From Parus major (Eukaryota; Chordata; Aves; Passeriformes; Paridae): a DNA stretch of 64,000 nucleotides. The notes below the pieces were generated by a model. That model was not told the origin of the DNA. It did not search any database and saw nothing but the letters and a program-made list of their open reading frames with translations. The DNA lies in assembly GCF_001522545.3 (NCBI RefSeq), contig NC_031796.1, positions 2,958,223 to 3,022,222 on the forward strand, in the 5' to 3' direction. This document shows, piece after piece, positions 39,403-50,906 of the stretch; position 1 is the first letter of the stretch; the number at the start of each line of letters is the position of its first letter. Position numbers and translations under genes: made by a program.

Positions 39403-41081
39403 AACTGAACAGGCCTGACTCATCTCTGTGCATGTGGAGGGGGCAAAGAGGTGCAAAGAGCTCCTGAGTCCCGTTAATTCAGACACAGGCCCTGACACAC
39501 CCCACTGCCCTTCTCAGGGAGCTCCAGATAAAAGGGACCCTGGGGAGCAGCAAATGGGTACCTGAGGATCCACAGGAAGCCCAGTAAGTGCAGGATTTAC
39601 CCCCATGAGCCCCATGTGGCTCCCCTGCCTGTTTATGTGCTCCAGGATGAGATTCCTGTACCAACACAAGGCACAGATGAGCAGCATGAGGAGCTTCATG
39701 TTCCTGAGCTGGAGGGTGGTCGTGTTCTACCCAGAAATGCTTCTCTGGTTTTCAAAACCTCCTCTCCCTCAGCCAGCTCACTTAGATATAGCTGCAATTC
39801 TTGATTTCCATATCCTGGACTTTCTTCCTTCTGTGGACCATGTGATGGGCTCGTTATTTTCAAGGCAGAAAGGGGAAGTCAGGTAATGAAGCAGAAGATA
39901 AGAGTGGATAGTGCCCTCCTAACTCACAACAGGCTTTTGATACCAGCTTAAAGCCTGTTTGCTCCTTATCTTCACTAAGGGTTTACTCACCTCGGGTTAA
40001 CTAATGTTAGTTCCCACTGCTGTAAAACAGAAAGTGTGTTTTTACAGAATGAAAGCCAAACAGTCTCAGTTGTGCTGTGAAGGCACCGCTCCGATGGCAA
40101 CTCCTCCCTCAGCTAATGTGTGGGAGAAACTAAAATACCGGATAAGGTCACCTGAGACTTCAGGGGAGTCAGAATTAACAAGATATTCAAACATTATTAA
40201 TGTAAGAGATAACCACGTGCCTTCTGCTCCTTTAAAACCTCCTCCCTCCTTCTCTAAACAAGTCCCTCTTCAGCTCTCCCATCTCAACTGGAAGATGTTT
40301 GGAGCAGGGAACTTAAAAAAGCATTTCTGTGTTTCATGAAATGTTGTGAGAAAAACTCAGAGCTGGACAAGAGCCATGCAAATGTCTCCACAGCACACCA
40401 TAACTTGGGATCCTGCTTGGTGTGCCTGGCTCCAATCCCCCTGGACAATGACTTTGGGGAGAATTTCAGTTAAAGCTTTGTGGACCAGCCCATACATTTG
40501 GTCAAAAAAGACTTGGGAAAGAGCTCTATAATATATGTAAGACTTCCTAAGTCAGCTTCACAGAATGGAGATTTCTTCTCATCTGAGTGTACCCTTTCAG
40601 CAGCAGTTTCACACTGATATTTAATTTGAAAGAAAGAAGATAAAAAATTATGTTGTCTCAGTGAGGTTTCCCACTTCCTTATGGAGAGCAATTCTGTGCA
40701 CAGAGCACTAACTCAGGTTAGTTTTGCAGCTGCTGTTGGTTTGATCAAACACAAGGAGCATTTTTAGCCATGTTGCTTTGCTGACCACCACAACAAAGCA
40801 AGAGCTGGGAAGAGCCAGGAATTTCTGCATCACTAGAGCAGGGAATGTCAACTGAGAACACCACACACCTTTTGGGGACCTTCCAGTCCTAACAGCTGTC
40901 AGTGAGTATGGCAGAAGGTGCCAAGTGTCCAGCCAAAAGAACCTACACAGGGTATTAGCTGCAAAATCCTTGTGCAAAACCACCAAACCTTCTCAAGGAA
41001 CACATTCTTCCAAAGGAAAAAAAGATACATTATACTTGTTACATGGGTGGATCACACTAAAAAACTGGTCTGGGGCCAAAG

Positions 41082-41168
41082 GCATGTATGTATATATATA
41101 TATATATTTTACACACATATATATATGTATTTACATATACATACTTTATATATATGTATGTATGTATG
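41082..41168. repeat. TA/GTAT-rich microsatellite
   Basis: Runs of TATATATA interrupted by CACACATA and GTATGTATG, directly before a CR1 fragment. Confidence 0.85.
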
Positions 41169-41296
41169 GAAGGATTCAAGACCAGGCTGGACAGGGCTTG
41201 GAGCAACCTGGGATAGTGGAAGGTGTCCCTGTCCATGGCAGGAGGTGAAACTGGATGAACTCTAAGGTCTCTTCCAACCCAAACCATTCCATAATT
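41164..41296 (+). mobile_element. CR1 LINE 3' fragment
   Basis: GACCAGGCTGGACAGGGCTT, GTCCATGGCAGGAGGTGAAA, AAGGTCTCTTCCAACCCAAA. It is truncated at its 5' side against the microsatellite. Confidence 0.88.
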
Positions 41297-42689
41297 GTTT
41301 GTACAACCCCTTCAGACCCCAGGCACCACTGCCCTCCATCCCTGCCTCCTCTCAGCCTGGATGTCACCCATGGGCTCCCCTGCCTGCCCACGTTTCAGAT
41401 GGAACTGAAATTCAGACAGTTCCGGTTTTGGCCCAGGCAGTTGAAGGCCTGTTACTGCAGTCCAGGCCTGGGGTGGAGATTTAAACTGCTCAGAGCTGTC
41501 AGCAGGACAAGTTTCAGTTTGTGTCAGAAGAGACTTAAAAACCAGTTGTAGCACTCAACAGCTCCCTGACCTCAACACACACTTAATGCTGCTTTAAGTG
41601 AACATGTCTAAGAGGGAAAAAATGGACAAAAAAGAAAAATAAAAGAAAAAAAATAGGAAAGGAAAGAAAAAAAAGAAAAAAAAAGGAGAGACTTCCCTTG
41701 TGTATCTAAGAGCTCCAAAGTGAAAATAAATAGAATGCCTGACTGATTAAAATCCTGGTGAGTCAGAGCAGCAGTTGCTATTCCAGGGAGCTCTCAGCCT
41801 TCACCTCCTCTTCGATAACCACTGTGACCCATCTGGCCATTCCAAAGGCTCGTGCACATCTCCCCTGGTCCCTCTCATGTGTATCCAGATTTACCTAAGG
41901 AGCACCAGGGAAAGCTAAAAACCTTCTCCCCAAAGCACCACAAACTCCCTGTTTGAAGCACTGCACCATCAGCCCTATGTACAAGCACATTACAAACGAT
42001 AGGCAGTGTGTAAACATGTTCTTTAAAGTGGTTTGATAGTAAATACTCCCAAATCCTGTTTCAGCCACTGGTGTTGCTTACTGTAAACATCTGGATAATG
42101 AGCCTGAGTTGTTTTTTTTAGTTGCCAGACATTACGATATTGCAATAGTTTGGTTACAAAATCTGCAGGGAAATATTTGACTTGGTTTAATTATCAGCAG
42201 ATTTCTAAAAGCACCCAAACACACCTTTATCCTCATTTCCTCGAGGAGAGCCCGAGCACAGCTCACCCCTGAACAAAGATATGAACACCACCACTTGCCC
42301 AGAGTTTACAAACACCACCACAAGCCCATTCACTTGAAGAATGCCTAGTTTTCCCCAACCCCTTTGTAAACAACGAGAACAGAAATAATCAGGACAAACT
42401 TCAGCCTGATAAGGATTTGCTTCCCAGCTGTTTTCACACAGCTCTCAGGCCACTGCTTAACAACATCCTGGCTTTGACAACCCACTTGTGAAATTATTTC
42501 CTAAATAAAGCACCTAAAGGGACAACTTCCACCAACCACCACAGACACACCTGAAAATCAATTCTGCCCAAGCAGGTGGAGCCAGGCTGTCACCAGTTGT
42601 TACTTTGTGCTGCTTTGTGGCTTTACATTTCAATCATATTTATAAAATCCATGTAAATCTATGGGGAAGGAGTAGGGCTGGGGTGCCAG

Positions 42690-43480
42690 GCAAAACCAAC
42701 CTAAAAATTTAGTTAAATTTAGTATAGATAAAAGCAGTTCTACATTATGTTGGAGTCTGAGGCACAGAGTGTGTGCCCTTATCTCTGATACCTGGCTCTG
42801 ACATCCAAGATAACACTAAATTTCATATAACACCATGAAAACAACTGTTAAATAGAAAAGCTAAAAATGTGAGTGTGTAAATTAGAGTTTTCTTAAATCT
42901 CTGAGTGAAAAAGTTAAAGTTTAGAGTTTAAACTAATTTAGATAACAAAAAACAAGATAGAAGATTTAAAATGTTATCCCTTGTCCTTCTTTCTTCTTCA
43001 TCTTCTTCTTCTAGAAGTTCTTAAGTATTAGTAAATGATTAAATAAAAAATGCTGCAGTACAGCACACAAGTGTTAAATCATTGTCACTAAAAAAATAAT
43101 TTACGTATCTATTGTTAATTGAGTGAAAATAAGTATAAAAATAAAAAACTATATTTCAAAGCCATTTTGTACCATTCAAACCAATTTAAGCCAAGTGATA
43201 GTGAGTTAAACTTGAATAGAAAATCTAAAAAAAACCTGCCAAGTCATTTAATAATATATTAATAAACACAAAAAACAAGAACTAACGAGCCTTTAAAGTA
43301 TTCTTCCTAACACAAAACTAAAATAAATGAAACTCCCTGTGAAAGAGCATCCCAAAAAAAAATCAGCCCTGAAAATAACAAGATCCAGCACCACATTATC
43401 GTAACTTATGATTGGTCCTGCCAATTAGTTGGGATAATTTCACACTATAAATCAAAATATGAACTGATTGGGATGATTTC
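42690..43480. other. AT-rich block of unknown origin
   Basis: About 0.8 kb of strikingly AT-rich DNA inside a GC-rich region, with many short A and T runs. Near its right end it has CCAAT (43421) and TATAAAT (43446) in promoter-like spacing. It may be an old LTR or another retroelement remnant; I do not recognise the family and see no coding sequence. Confidence 0.4.
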
Positions 43481-45016
43481 TAACTGTCCAGCCTGAGCAG
43501 ACTCTCACCAGACAAACTCCCACATGCACTGTGGAACAGAACCACCTTTAGGCAAGACAAGGTCCATGTTCTTCAGGGCCCTGGTGTCACTAAACCGTGA
43601 TCAGCAAAGCCCAGTCTCCTACAGACACAATTCCCATGTATCTGTCCCTGCTCCTGGTCCCTCCATGCATCCTCATCTCCCTCTCCCAGCATCTCCAGAC
43701 TCTTCCCTAACTCAGGGCTCTTTTACTCCCATCTGCTCATTTCTGACCCTGGAAATCTTTCTGTCCTCCAGGACTCAATCCCTCTGTCTCCACCAACACA
43801 CTTGACACTTGCCAGCAAAGTTCAAAAGTCACAGGAGGAAAGCTGATTTATTGTCACTTCACCTCCATCCTCTTGGCAATTACATTAATAATTCAGCACC
43901 TCATCATTGCTACAGAGCTCAGCTCTACCCCCTCCCATTGGAGAGAAGACTCAGGACAAACTCATTAGCTTCAAGTTCATTAACTCCAGTGGTGTTGGAT
44001 CAGGTCCCACAAACCCTTTAGATTTTCAGTTATGTTTGTTTGTTATGCTCCTTCACAGCACTCTACAAGATTCAGTCTCTTAATACAGTTAAAATTTAAT
44101 AGTTAATAGCAAGTGACTCATTCCCAAGGAATCCGGTGGCCATGCCAATAACAGATTTCAACTGAGGTATAATGCAATAAAGCAGCTCACTACAGACACA
44201 CTCAATTCAACTATTCTTATCACTAATGTCTCAGCATAGAAGCGCGAGTTATTACTCATAAAAGTGTTTAGAAAGCCAGTTGAAAAAGAAATTCAGACTT
44301 TGTTTATAGGTGCTGGTTTCAGACTGGTGTGTCGTACATGTGCAGAGCACTCAACACACGTTCCTAGTGTAAGCAGTTAAAGCTGACAGGAAGCATCCGA
44401 GATCAACCACAGCAGCAACTTATTAATCAGCAAAGAAACATTTTAACCTTTTTCCACAGGGGGTGTTGGGGAAAGAGAGAGATAATTAGGCATTTAGTTG
44501 TGTCAAAGAAACGCTCGGAGTGAAAAGGACGGAGTGGTTCAGGTGAATGAAGGTCTGGCTCGGTTGTGTTGTGATGAGCTGAGCTCATCCCTGCCTCTTT
44601 CTCCCCTCTCCAGAGCCAGGGATCAGCGAAGTCCCTGCATCGGAAGCCCGGGGAACCGGGAGCTCAGGGGCTGAGGGGCACCAGGAGATCAGAAAGCCGG
44701 GTGATCGAGGGCACCAGGAGCTCGGGGCACCGGCAGCCGCAGACTCGAGAAGGTGCCGGGCAGCGCAGTGACATCCACGCTCCGAACACACACACACACA
44801 GCACTGCTGCGGGAGCGGCTGCGGCGGCGCCCGGAGAGCCCATCGGCCGTTCGGAGCCCCCTGGCTCGGCCGGGGCTCCTCACACGCTGCTCCCGCCGGC
44901 AGCCGCGGAAGCTCCGCCAGGCCCTACCGGGCAGATGCACCCCGCAGCTCCCGGACCGAACGCCGCACCCCGGACCCGGATCCCGCCTCCGCAGCGGTGG
45001 CCGGGCCCGCACCTAC

Positions 45017-45170
45017 CGCTCAGGCACGGTTCGGCTCAGCCCGGTCCAGCCCGGTCCGATTCTGCTCAGCTCGCCCGGCACAGCCCGGCGCGGCCCCTCA
45101 GGCCTCCTCTGCAGCTCCCGCTCACTGACAGGCGGCGCCCAGCGACAGCCCCACCCCCTGTATCCGCACA
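45017..45170 (-). other. MAP3K14: MAP3K14 non-coding exon 1 (5'UTR, approximate)
   Basis: On the minus strand a strong donor, GAGCG followed by GTAGGTG, lies at 45016-45011. The CCAAT box at 45172 and the GC box at 45199 lie just upstream, so transcription probably starts between about 45100 and 45170. No ATG-initiated frame continues through it. The 5' end is a guess. Confidence 0.45.
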
Positions 45171-45352
45171 GCCAATCACCGCCGCATCTTGCCGCATGGC
45201 CCCGCCCCTCCTGCCTCAACTCCCAATCAGCGCGCGGTTCTTGCCTCGGCTCCGCCCCCCGATGCGGCCCCAGCCGGCTGGGTTTCCCAGAAGTGGGCGG
45301 GGCTTTCTGCCGAGCAGGCCCCACCCCGCGGCTTCTCCGGGCGCCGTCGCGC

Positions 45353-45363
45353 TGCGCATGCGC
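45353..45363. promoter_or_regulatory. NRF1-type site
   Basis: Perfect TGCGCATGCGC, the consensus NRF1 palindrome, common in bidirectional CpG-island promoters. Confidence 0.65.
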
Positions 45364-45399
45364 GTTTGGGTATGAGGGCGGGGTACGGAACGGCAGCCG

Positions 45400-45546
45400 G
45401 TCCCCTCACGATCGTCCGCCATGTTGGCTGTGACTCTGGCCGGTCTCGGACCCCGCCGGGTCTCTCGGTTCCTTCAGGCAGGGGGCGACAGGCGTGTTGA
45501 GGCCACCTCGGAGCCCCCTCGGAGGTACCTCGGTGCTGCAGTAGCG
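45400..45546 (+). ncRNA. Possible divergent transcript first exon (antisense side of MAP3K14)
   Basis: Downstream of the NRF1 site a YY1-type CCGCCATGTTGG is followed by a possible donor (CGGAG then GTACCT at about 45521-45529). Mammals have a head-to-head antisense RNA at this promoter (MAP3K14-AS1). The 63-codon frame starting at 45421 is not recognised, and its ATG is part of the YY1 motif. Exon limits are inferred. Confidence 0.25.
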
Positions 45547-45989
45547 CGTTTTCCCTGTCAGCAGCCGCTCCAGAGACTTGCCCATTACATTGCCGTTGCC
45601 TTCGGAAGCTGAGACTTTCTACTGATTCGATTTTTTTTTCCTTGTCTAAAACTCCGTCTCCCTTTCCCGGTGAAGTGGCAAGGGAAGGGCCGCAGGATTA
45701 TGTCCCGCCATGCCGGCGCTCCTCTGGCCACGGGGAGTGGGAGGTGTCAGTCCTGCTGGGGGGAGATTTTCGAGTAGTGTAAGTTTACGATAACTTTGAT
45801 CTCCCCGGTAAACGACACTTTTTATTCGGGTTACACTTTGCCCAAGTACGGTTATGTTTTGCTTATACACTGAAGGAAGGGGTGGGTGTGGGTGGCTTGG
45901 TCCTTGACTCAGTGAGTGGGAGAGCCATGGGAAATAGATAATTTCAGAGGTAGTTTCAGAGCTTTCAAGAAAGAATTCTGATGAACTTA

Positions 45990-46215
45990 CAGAACCATAG
46001 AAACATGGAATGGATTTGATTGGAAGGGACCCTGAAGCTCATCCACTGCCACCCTGTGACAGGGGTAGGGACACCTTCCACTGTCCCAGGCTGCTCCAAG
46101 CCCTGTCCAGCCTGGCCTTGGGCACTGCCAGGGATCCAGGGCAGCCACAGCTTCTCTGGGCACCCTGTGCCAGGGCCTCACTGTCCTCACAGGGAAGAAT
46201 TTTTTCCAGTGCTTA
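45990..46215 (-). mobile_element. CR1 LINE 3' fragment (reverse)
   Basis: GATTGGAAGGGACCCTGAAG, CCAGCCTGGCCTTGGGCACT, CACCCTGTGCCAGGGCCTCA. Confidence 0.88.
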
Positions 46216-46471
46216 TTCATTCTGGATTTGGACTCCTTGTGTGATACATGAGCAGGGAATGATTCACAGCTCTGGCAGAGTCTGTGTGTGAGAACTACAG
46301 GGACAGTGCTTGGAGCAGCCTTGGAATGGGCAGTAGCAAGATCCCACATCCCTCCCCTTCAGCATACACTGGCTCTGCACAGGGGCCTCTTGCTCAAACT
46401 CCTTGCATAGTTAAGACAGAAATTTTAACTCTCAACAGCTCTTTCACAGGAGGATTCTATTGTGTCAGTTG

Positions 46472-46530
46472 ATGATTGAGTATTGGTTGCACTCAATGAT
46501 CTTAGAGGTTGTTTCCAGCCTGAATGATTG
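46472..46530 (+). mobile_element. Short CR1 3' end (weak)
   Basis: TGGTTGCACTCAATGATCTT, then AGAGGTTGTTTCCAGCCTGA resembles a diverged CR1 terminus. Confidence 0.45.
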
Positions 46531-46933
46531 TGTTGTGTTGCAGAACAGTTCCCTGTTGCCTGTTTAACTCTGGGTATGAACCCTGAGTTAACAGAACCCG
46601 TCACAGTAGGTCACTGTCATACCACACTGTCATACACTGTAATGTGTGTTGTAGGCAACAGAATTTTCTGCAGGTTACTCCAGAACTTGTGGAATTGTTT
46701 AAAATGTGCATGGAAAATATGGGGAGTGGGTTTACTATCATAAGGTCAGCCCTCCAAGAGAGACATTAGATGAACATTTTTAGTCTTCCCTGGAGCAACT
46801 CTGGGTTGGGTTTGGAGTTGAGTTTTGGGTTCATGTTCTGCGTGCTCTCACGTTTGGGCAGAACGTGTTAAAAGTCACAGAAGCTGGGATCCACACAGCC
46901 TCCAACATCCCCAAGTAAAAAATCATCCTTACA

Positions 46934-47145
46934 GAGTCAAAGACTGGTTTGGGTGGGAAGGGATCTGAAAGTTCCTCTGCCATGTGCAGGAACACTTTCC
47001 ACTATCCCAGGGTGCACCAAACCCCGTCCAACCTGGCCATGGACACTTCCAGGGATCCAGGGGTGGCCACAGTTTCTCTGGGCACCCTGTGCCAGGGCCT
47101 CACTTTCCTCCCAGGGGATCATTTCTTCCTAATTCAAGCTGAAAG
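46934..47145 (-). mobile_element. CR1 LINE 3' fragment (reverse)
   Basis: ACTGGTTTGGGTGGGAAGGG, CCATGGACACTTCCAGGGAT, CACCCTGTGCCAGGGCCTCA. Confidence 0.88.
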
Positions 47146-49474
47146 AAACCTTGAAGTGAGGTAGGAGTTGTGATAGTAGCTGGTCATTTGACATAATTTA
47201 CATTTAAAAGTCTGAGGTTATTTTTGCCAGAGTAGTTGAGGTGATTGTGGTGTTGCATTTAGGGGTATTTAATACCTTGATATTTTTATCACAGTGGAAA
47301 GAAGAGCAAACAAAGCTTTTGACAAAATATGAAAGACCTTAATACCCATGTGGATTTCAACAAGCCACACTTTCCATTGGAGTTATGTTCTGTAGTTGTT
47401 GGGTTAGAGGGATGACAGGAGGTGGACAGGACTGAGAAAAGCACATGCGGTGCTTGTCGCAAGCCCAGGTTCAACATTGAAATCCAGAACACTCTGCTTT
47501 TCTCTTGTGGTTAAATCGTGCAAAATGAATCAATGGCAGAGAAGTTTGTCACTCTTGGAGAAATAAAGAATGTCTTGAAGGCACGAACAAAGTTTGATTG
47601 GTGTAACAATGATGCTGCAATCAGCGAGCCGCGGTCGCAGCACAGCTACAGCTCAGAGATGGGAAGAGCCCTTTAGCTGGGAGCAGCGGGAGCCCATCCC
47701 GATCACTCAGAGCTCCCGACACCTCTGCAGCCCCAGCAGTGCTTGGAGCAGGGTGAGAGCACCACCCACCTGTCCCACCCACCGGAGCAGAAGCAGCGCT
47801 GGGGCCGGCTCTGCTCTGCCCCTTGTTCTGCTCTGCCCCTCCGTGCTGGTTCTAGGGGCTCCTACGGCCGGCTTGGGTTTCTATTGCATCAATCAAACCC
47901 ACAAGTAGCTCTGAGCACCAGCACACATGGAGAGAATGCAAATACAGCTGTGCTCCTTGTTATGGAAATAGCACAGGGGGGTATCTGTACTGGGTTTGGA
48001 GAGTTAGCACAAATAGCTGCATTAATAACTGCTGCAAAATACACAGTGTCCTCCTTTCAGGTGCCCCAGTAGTGTCAAAATCTACTCCTGTGATTACAGT
48101 TACAGTTCAGAGAGCACCCATGGCCTCACAGAAACCTTTTGTTCCTGCCTGGATTGATTACTGTGATCTACTCTGGGACCAGTGGTCAGGAAAAGCTCTT
48201 AGTTGGGAGTTCCTGATCTGTTACTCCACATTTGGTGCTCATTGCGTGTGTGTGAGCCAAAAACAGTCTGTTACAATACAAGGACTCGAGCTAGCCAAGG
48301 CTTTGGCAGCTTTGGTCTGGATCCAGAGATGGAGACAGCTCATTCCACCTTGGCTCATCTCCAGTATCATCCTGCCAATCCCAGTGACATGTCACCACTT
48401 TAACAAAGAAGAATTCTGACCACTTTTCCCCCCTGCCACTCCAGTCCATGCTGTCTTGGCCTAATCCCTCTCCTAGAAGCTGAGGTCCAGCCCTTGTGGG
48501 TGCTGCTGAGCTTGGAGCACAGGAGGGGTGGGGGCCACCATGTGCTGGCATTCCCAGAGCCTCTGTTCTTGGGTCAAAGTCTCCCCTCCTTCAGGTTGTG
48601 TTGGAGTTTGGTGTCTGGCCACAGCAGCTATGCTGGAGAAGCTGTGTGGAGGGTGATCCTCACAACTGGGGACCTTATCCCTGGGAAGAGCTCCTTCACC
48701 AGGTGTTGTGGTGATGATGGCAGAGCAGTGCTCTGTCCTCTGGAGACATGGCATTGATGTACCAGCTGCACAAACCCTTCCTGTGAGGGAGCACTGGAGC
48801 TCTCAGACCTGAGGTGGCCCCACTCAGACCCCACTGCTCTCATTGTGACATTTGGGGCCACCTTGAGCCAGAGTGACAAAAGGGCTCTTGGCTGTTCCTT
48901 TCTTCAGAACTTCATCCTGAAGCAACTGCTTGAAAACTTTAGCATTGAAAAGTTTCACTTCCCAAATACTGCTGTGCTATAAATACCCTGTGCAGTAGGA
49001 TATGACATTTACTCCCACAGGAGACACAGCAGGCTTTGTAACTTGCAAACTCCTTAACCCTTGAGTGAATACAATGTAAGGAGCCTGCGGGACAGACTCA
49101 CGTTGCAGCCTGCGAGCTGCTGTGGGCTGCTGGAGAGGAAACAGGATGGGAATTGCACACAGAGTTACTGCAGTTAGACTGGAAAAATTCACTTCTTCCA
49201 GCTGTTTGGACATCACAGAGTGAAGATGTTGCTTTAGGAATATTAGTGCTTTATTCCACTCTTATCAACTGATCTCAGAGCACTTTCCTGTCCAAACCAA
49301 AGAAGTACTTAAGTTAGTTTGCTTTTATTTCCGATTCTGCGACTGATTTATGATCCTTAACAAATTTCTTAGTTCCTTGGTTTCATTCCCATATAAAACA
49401 AATGGTAAATGCTTTTCTCTTTTTCTTCACAAGAACTGCTTTTCTCTTGTTCTTCACATGTTGTGTTTATATGT

Positions 49475-49740
49475 CATAGAGTCATGGAATGGTCTGGGAT
49501 GGAAACCCAAAATGAGATGGAAAGCCCATGCTGTCCCACCCCCTGCCATGGCCAGGGACACCTTCCACTATCCCAGGGTGCACCAGACCCTGTCCAGCCT
49601 TGCCTTGGACACTTCCAAGTGTCCTGCTCCACAGGATGCTTCCCTGGGCATCCTGTGCCAGGGCCTGCCCACAGGGAACAGCTTCTTCCTTAACACAGAA
49701 TCAGAGAATGGTTTGGCTTGGAAGGGACCTTATAGAGATC
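49475..49740 (-). mobile_element. Two CR1 3' ends, reverse, in series
   Basis: One CR1 end starts near 49478 (GGAATGGTCTGGGATGGAAA). A second 3' end starts near 49698 (CAGAATCAGAGAATGGTTTG) and is cut off by the TA microsatellite. Confidence 0.8.
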
Positions 49741-49753
49741 ATATATAAGATCA

Positions 49754-49784
<31 letters not shown>

Positions 49785-49835
49785 ATATGATATAGATAGA
49801 TGATAGATAGATAGATAGATAGAATAGAATAAAGA
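49740..49835. repeat. TA and GATA microsatellite
   Basis: TATATATATA with GTATATAT interruptions, then GATAGATAGATAGATAG. Confidence 0.9.
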
Positions 49836-50249
49836 TATGTACTAGAAATTCAGCCATTAGTCTCTGCTTCTGTAGGGTGCCCTGACTGAATTGCTGGGGT
49901 GCTGATGTTTCGTAGATGTACTATAGAAATATACAAATATCGTCTCTCTCTGTATACTTGTGTCTTAATGGGCATAGGTTTGTAATGTTTGTATCTTTCT
50001 TATTGTGAAAGAGCTGAAGACACCTAGATGGGTAGATCTTAAAATGAGTGGGTCATCTTATCCCCTTGCATAACCTCACCTCAAGCAAGGTGTGTGTCAG
50101 GGCAAGTCAAGAGCATGATTATGAGAGCAGCCCAGTGCTGCTGCTGCTCCTCTGCAGGTAATGGAGCCCAAGGTTTTAAAATTGTGTGATGTTGGCATGT
50201 GAGTGTTTGTCTGGTGCTTAAAAAACTGCAGAAAGAGTTGATGTGAAGC

Positions 50250-50492
50250 TGTGTCTGGGAGGTTTAGGCTGGAGATCAGGAAAAGCTTCTTCCCCCCACA
50301 GGGTGTTGGGAACTGCTCAGACTCCCCAGAAAATGGTCAGGCCCCAAGGCCAGAGCTCCAGGAGCGTTTGGACACCGCTCCCAGGGATGCACAGGCTGCG
50401 ATTGTTGGAGTGTCTGTGCATGGCCAGGGGTTGGACTGGATGGTCCTTGGGGATCCCGTCCAACTTGGGATATTCCATGATTCTATGAGAGA
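50250..50492 (+). mobile_element. CR1 LINE 3' fragment (different subfamily)
   Basis: TTTAGGCTGGAGATCAGGAA, GGGATGCACAGGCTGCGATT, GGTTGGACTGGATGGTCCTT and a GATTCTATGA tail. The interior differs from the other copies here. Confidence 0.85.
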
Positions 50493-50614
50493 ATGTCTTG
50501 GGATATTCATGGCTTTATAAAAGAAATGAACTCTAGCATAGGAAATGGACTGGTTTCATCTCCCTGGGGTGGGGGATATGAAAACAAACAAATTCGGGCC
50601 ATTGTAGAATGGGT

Positions 50615-50620
50615 TTTATT
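50615..50620 (-). terminator. Poly(A) signal of unrecognised minus-strand exon
   Basis: AATAAA on the minus strand only 16 bases after the TAA stop at 50637-50639, followed by TTTGTTTGTTTTCAT (about 50580-50594), a good downstream element. Confidence 0.5.
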
Positions 50621-50636
50621 CCAATTCTAATCTCAG

Positions 50637-50906
50637 TTACATGACATAGATGTGATCCCTCCCAAGTGCTTGTGCCAGTGAAAATGCCTCAATGGCTTTC
50701 CAAAGTTTTTCATCAGCTCTTCTGAATGCCAGGCAGTTCCAATTAATCAGAGATTGGCCCTGCAGGGAATACACTGCTGCACAGCTTCCTCTTGTCTTTG
50801 CCAAAACACGATCCAGCCACTTGTGTTTCTGATGAAGTTCTGCTTTTGGCTCTCGGTGCAGGGCTATCACCAGGAAACACACGGCAGGGCAATCCCGCAG
50901 TGTGTC
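50637..50906 (-). CDS. Candidate terminal exon of an unrecognised gene
   Basis: On the minus strand, CCCACTGTGGCTCCTGACAG is a good splice acceptor (AG at 50908-50907). In one frame it is followed by 89 codons without interruption and TAA: DTLRDCPAVCFLVIALH, HQKHKWLDRVLAKTRG, SLINWNCLAFRRADEKLWKA, ending AQALGRDHIYVM. Unlike neighbouring chance frames, the composition is balanced (Trp, His, charged helices) and GC use is ordinary. A poly(A) signal follows at once. I do not recognise the protein and found no convincing upstream exon to the right. It could be the end of a real lineage-specific gene, a pseudogene piece, or chance. Confidence 0.35.
   Translation of the reverse strand, partial: DTLRDCPAVCFLVIALHREPKAELHQKHKWLDRVLAKTRGSCAAVYSLQGQSLINWNCLAFRRADEKLWKAIEAFSLAQALGRDHIYVM

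Larger units (their letters stand above)
36773..45016 (-). other. MAP3K14: MAP3K14 intron 1 (8.2 kb)
   Basis: It lies between the non-coding CpG-island exon and the first coding exon. It contains two CR1 pieces (39020, 41164), a polypyrimidine tract (about 38030-38090), a TA-rich microsatellite (41082), an A/G-rich tract (about 41618-41692) and an AT-rich block (42690-43480). No additional coding exon is recognised. Confidence 0.7.
44600..45610. promoter_or_regulatory. MAP3K14: CpG island, probably bidirectional promoter
   Basis: CpG-dense DNA flanked by ordinary sequence on both sides. It contains Sp1-type GC boxes (about 45199, 45253, 45296, 45378), two CCAAT boxes (45172 and 45223), an NRF1-type palindrome (45353-45363) and a YY1-type CCGCCATGTTGG (about 45416-45427). 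It should drive MAP3K14 leftward. The NRF1 and YY1 elements lie on the right side and suggest a second, rightward start. Confidence 0.75.

Noticed and set aside
44689..45433. Large overlapping frames (up to 226 codons) in the CpG island
   Set aside because: High GC lowers stop frequency. The composition is Arg/Pro/Ala-rich in every frame and no domain is visible; the region fits a promoter and a 5'UTR exon.
45421..45612. 63-codon frame starting MLAVTLAGLGPRRVSRFLQ, like a mitochondrial targeting peptide
   Set aside because: Its ATG lies within a YY1-type motif, no continuation exon was found, and the later part is low-complexity. It could be real only if spliced transcripts are shown.
47594..48419. 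Frames of 104-115 codons on the plus strand
   Set aside because: No family resemblance and no splice framework. The surrounding DNA looks like old repeat or unique non-coding sequence.
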